From Novosphingobium sp. KCTC 2891 (lineage in GTDB: Bacteria > Pseudomonadota > Alphaproteobacteria > Sphingomonadales > Sphingomonadaceae), in NCBI RefSeq assembly GCF_025938155.1, contig NZ_JAPCZG010000004.1, forward strand, positions 248,001 to 312,000: a stretch of DNA of 64,000 nucleotides, given 5' to 3'. Positions 63,352 to 64,000 of the stretch are shown piece after piece; position 1 is the first letter of the stretch, and every line of letters starts with the position of its first letter. The position numbers and the translations under genes are program-made. The notes below the pieces were generated by a model. That model did not search any database and was not told where the DNA came from. It saw only the letters and a list, made by a program, of their open reading frames with translations.

Positions 63352-64000
63352 TGCCATCGGCTGGCCGCAGCAGCAGCCGGGGCAGGACGACGCTGATCGT
63401 CATGTCCTGCCTGGGCTTTGCCGCTGCGGCCACCATCAGCGGGCTGGACCGGATCGGCGGTTCCACCCCCGCTCTCGCCGGCCTGCTCCCCCCGGCGCTC
63501 GCGGCGCAAGCGCTCCGCAACCAGGCCATGAATGCGCAATCGCTGGGCGACAATGACCGCGCGCTCGCGCTGGCCCGCAAGGCGGTAGCACGAACACCGA
63601 TCGAGCCGGGAAGCGCGGCCGTGCTGGGCGCGGCACTCTATGCGAAGGACGACGGCCCGGGTGCCGATCAGGCCTTCCGTGTGGCCGCCCAGATGGGATG
63701 GCGCGTCCCACTGACCCAATTCTACTGGCTCGACGCCTCGCTCGCGGTCAGCGACTATCGCAATGCAGCCGTCCGGCTGGACGCGCTGTTGCGGCAGGAA
63801 CCTGCATTGCTGAGCAATCGCCGCCTGCTCGATCCGCTTGAACGCACGCCAGAAGGCCGCGCCGCGATGGCCGAAAGGCTGGCCGAGCGCCCGGATTGGT
63901 TGCAGCCCTACCTGAGCAACCTGCGCGACACGCCCACCGATATTCTCGCGCTGCGCGGACAGGTGCTTCGCGACATGGCCCGGCAAGGCACGGTCCTCGG
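63351..64000 (+). CDS. Exported helical repeat protein of the exopolysaccharide cluster (partial)
   Basis: This is the first 216 residues of a protein whose end is outside the window. A basic start (MPSAGRSSSRGRTTLIVMSC) leads into a membrane/signal segment. Helical pairs with ALRNQAMNAQSLGDNDRALA, LARKAVARTPIEPGSAAVLG and YRNAAVRLDALLRQEPALLS follow, typical of tetratricopeptide-like repeats. It probably helps assemble the export complex. The ATG overlaps the kinase stop (TGATG); a GTG at 63348 is also possible. No stop occurs before base 64000. Confidence 0.8.
   Translation, partial: MPSAGRSSSRGRTTLIVMSCLGFAAAATISGLDRIGGSTPALAGLLPPALAAQALRNQAMNAQSLGDNDRALALARKAVARTPIEPGSAAVLGAALYAKDDGPGADQAFRVAAQMGWRVPLTQFYWLDASLAVSDYRNAAVRLDALLRQEPALLSNRRLLDPLERTPEGRAAMAERLAERPDWLQPYLSNLRDTPTDILALRGQVLRDMARQGTVL

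Noticed and set aside
61165..63357. 730-codon minus-strand open frame opposite the Wzc-type kinase
   Set aside because: Shadow frame; the plus strand shows Walker motifs and a Tyr tail.

Overview
The window is GC-rich, densely coded bacterial chromosome from an alphaproteobacterium, most likely a sphingomonad (Sphingomonadaceae). Novosphingobium or a close relative is my best guess, but that is inference. The main evidence is a serine palmitoyltransferase gene with its own acyl carrier protein (7123-8570), the pairing that makes glycosphingolipids in this family. A Rhodobacter-type gene transfer agent (GTA) cluster, a single-domain DivK-like regulator and a sphingomonad-style exopolysaccharide cluster fit the same picture.

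Layout. 1-5937 is a minus-strand housekeeping block: the trpS 5' end, murJ, secB, then a tightly overlapping operon (DUF3572, HAD, RidA, GDPD, DUF482). 6032-9376 holds a DivK-like regulator, a lone PycTM-type membrane protein, and the ACP-SPT-SGNH sphingolipid operon. 9434-10787 holds a glutathione transferase and a YqaA-family membrane protein. 10992-25085 is an apparently intact GTA head-tail cluster, all on the plus strand: terminases, portal, protease, capsid, connectors, tail tube, tape measure, baseplate and host-specificity genes, and a DUF2793 gene. 25277-33832 has an OmpA-type porin, sodC, an MFS transporter, queC, hslO, argF-argD and a glycine-rich double cold-shock protein. 34090-43583 has a terC / DUF442 / sterol-desaturase group, agmatine deiminase, an M28 peptidase, and glnE-bcp-DUF455. 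43758-50889 has an M23 peptidase, an acyl-CoA ligase/P450 pair, galU, murA, a ribbon-helix-helix protein and phaB. 51084-56822 has an outer-membrane-like protein, a DUF3576 lipoprotein, leuS, lptE and holA. 57003-64000 is the start of an exopolysaccharide cluster (priming sugar transferase, small exported protein, O-antigen-ligase-like protein, Wza, Wzc-type kinase, exported helical protein) that runs off the window.

How the genes work together. Much of the block serves the cell envelope: sphingolipid (ACP, SPT), peptidoglycan (MurJ, MurA, M23), LPS assembly (LptE), exopolysaccharide (GalU and the terminal cluster) and outer membrane proteins. The GTA cluster carries no integrase, replication or lysis gene. 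It sits between ordinary chromosomal genes, as expected of a domesticated, vertically inherited particle.

Most unusual observations. The GTA g12 gene is a 779-residue fusion: a roughly 570-residue amino-terminal module, which I read as a beta-sandwich plus TIM barrel, precedes the normal 209-residue distal tail protein. An internal ATG with a well-spaced Shine-Dalgarno sequence lies exactly at the junction, so a normal-size gp12 could also be made. The gp15 protein is correspondingly short. The two most abundant structural proteins, capsid and tail tube, have strong stem-loops beside their genes, while most other GTA genes overlap. No tRNA, rRNA, insertion sequence or CRISPR array was recognised.
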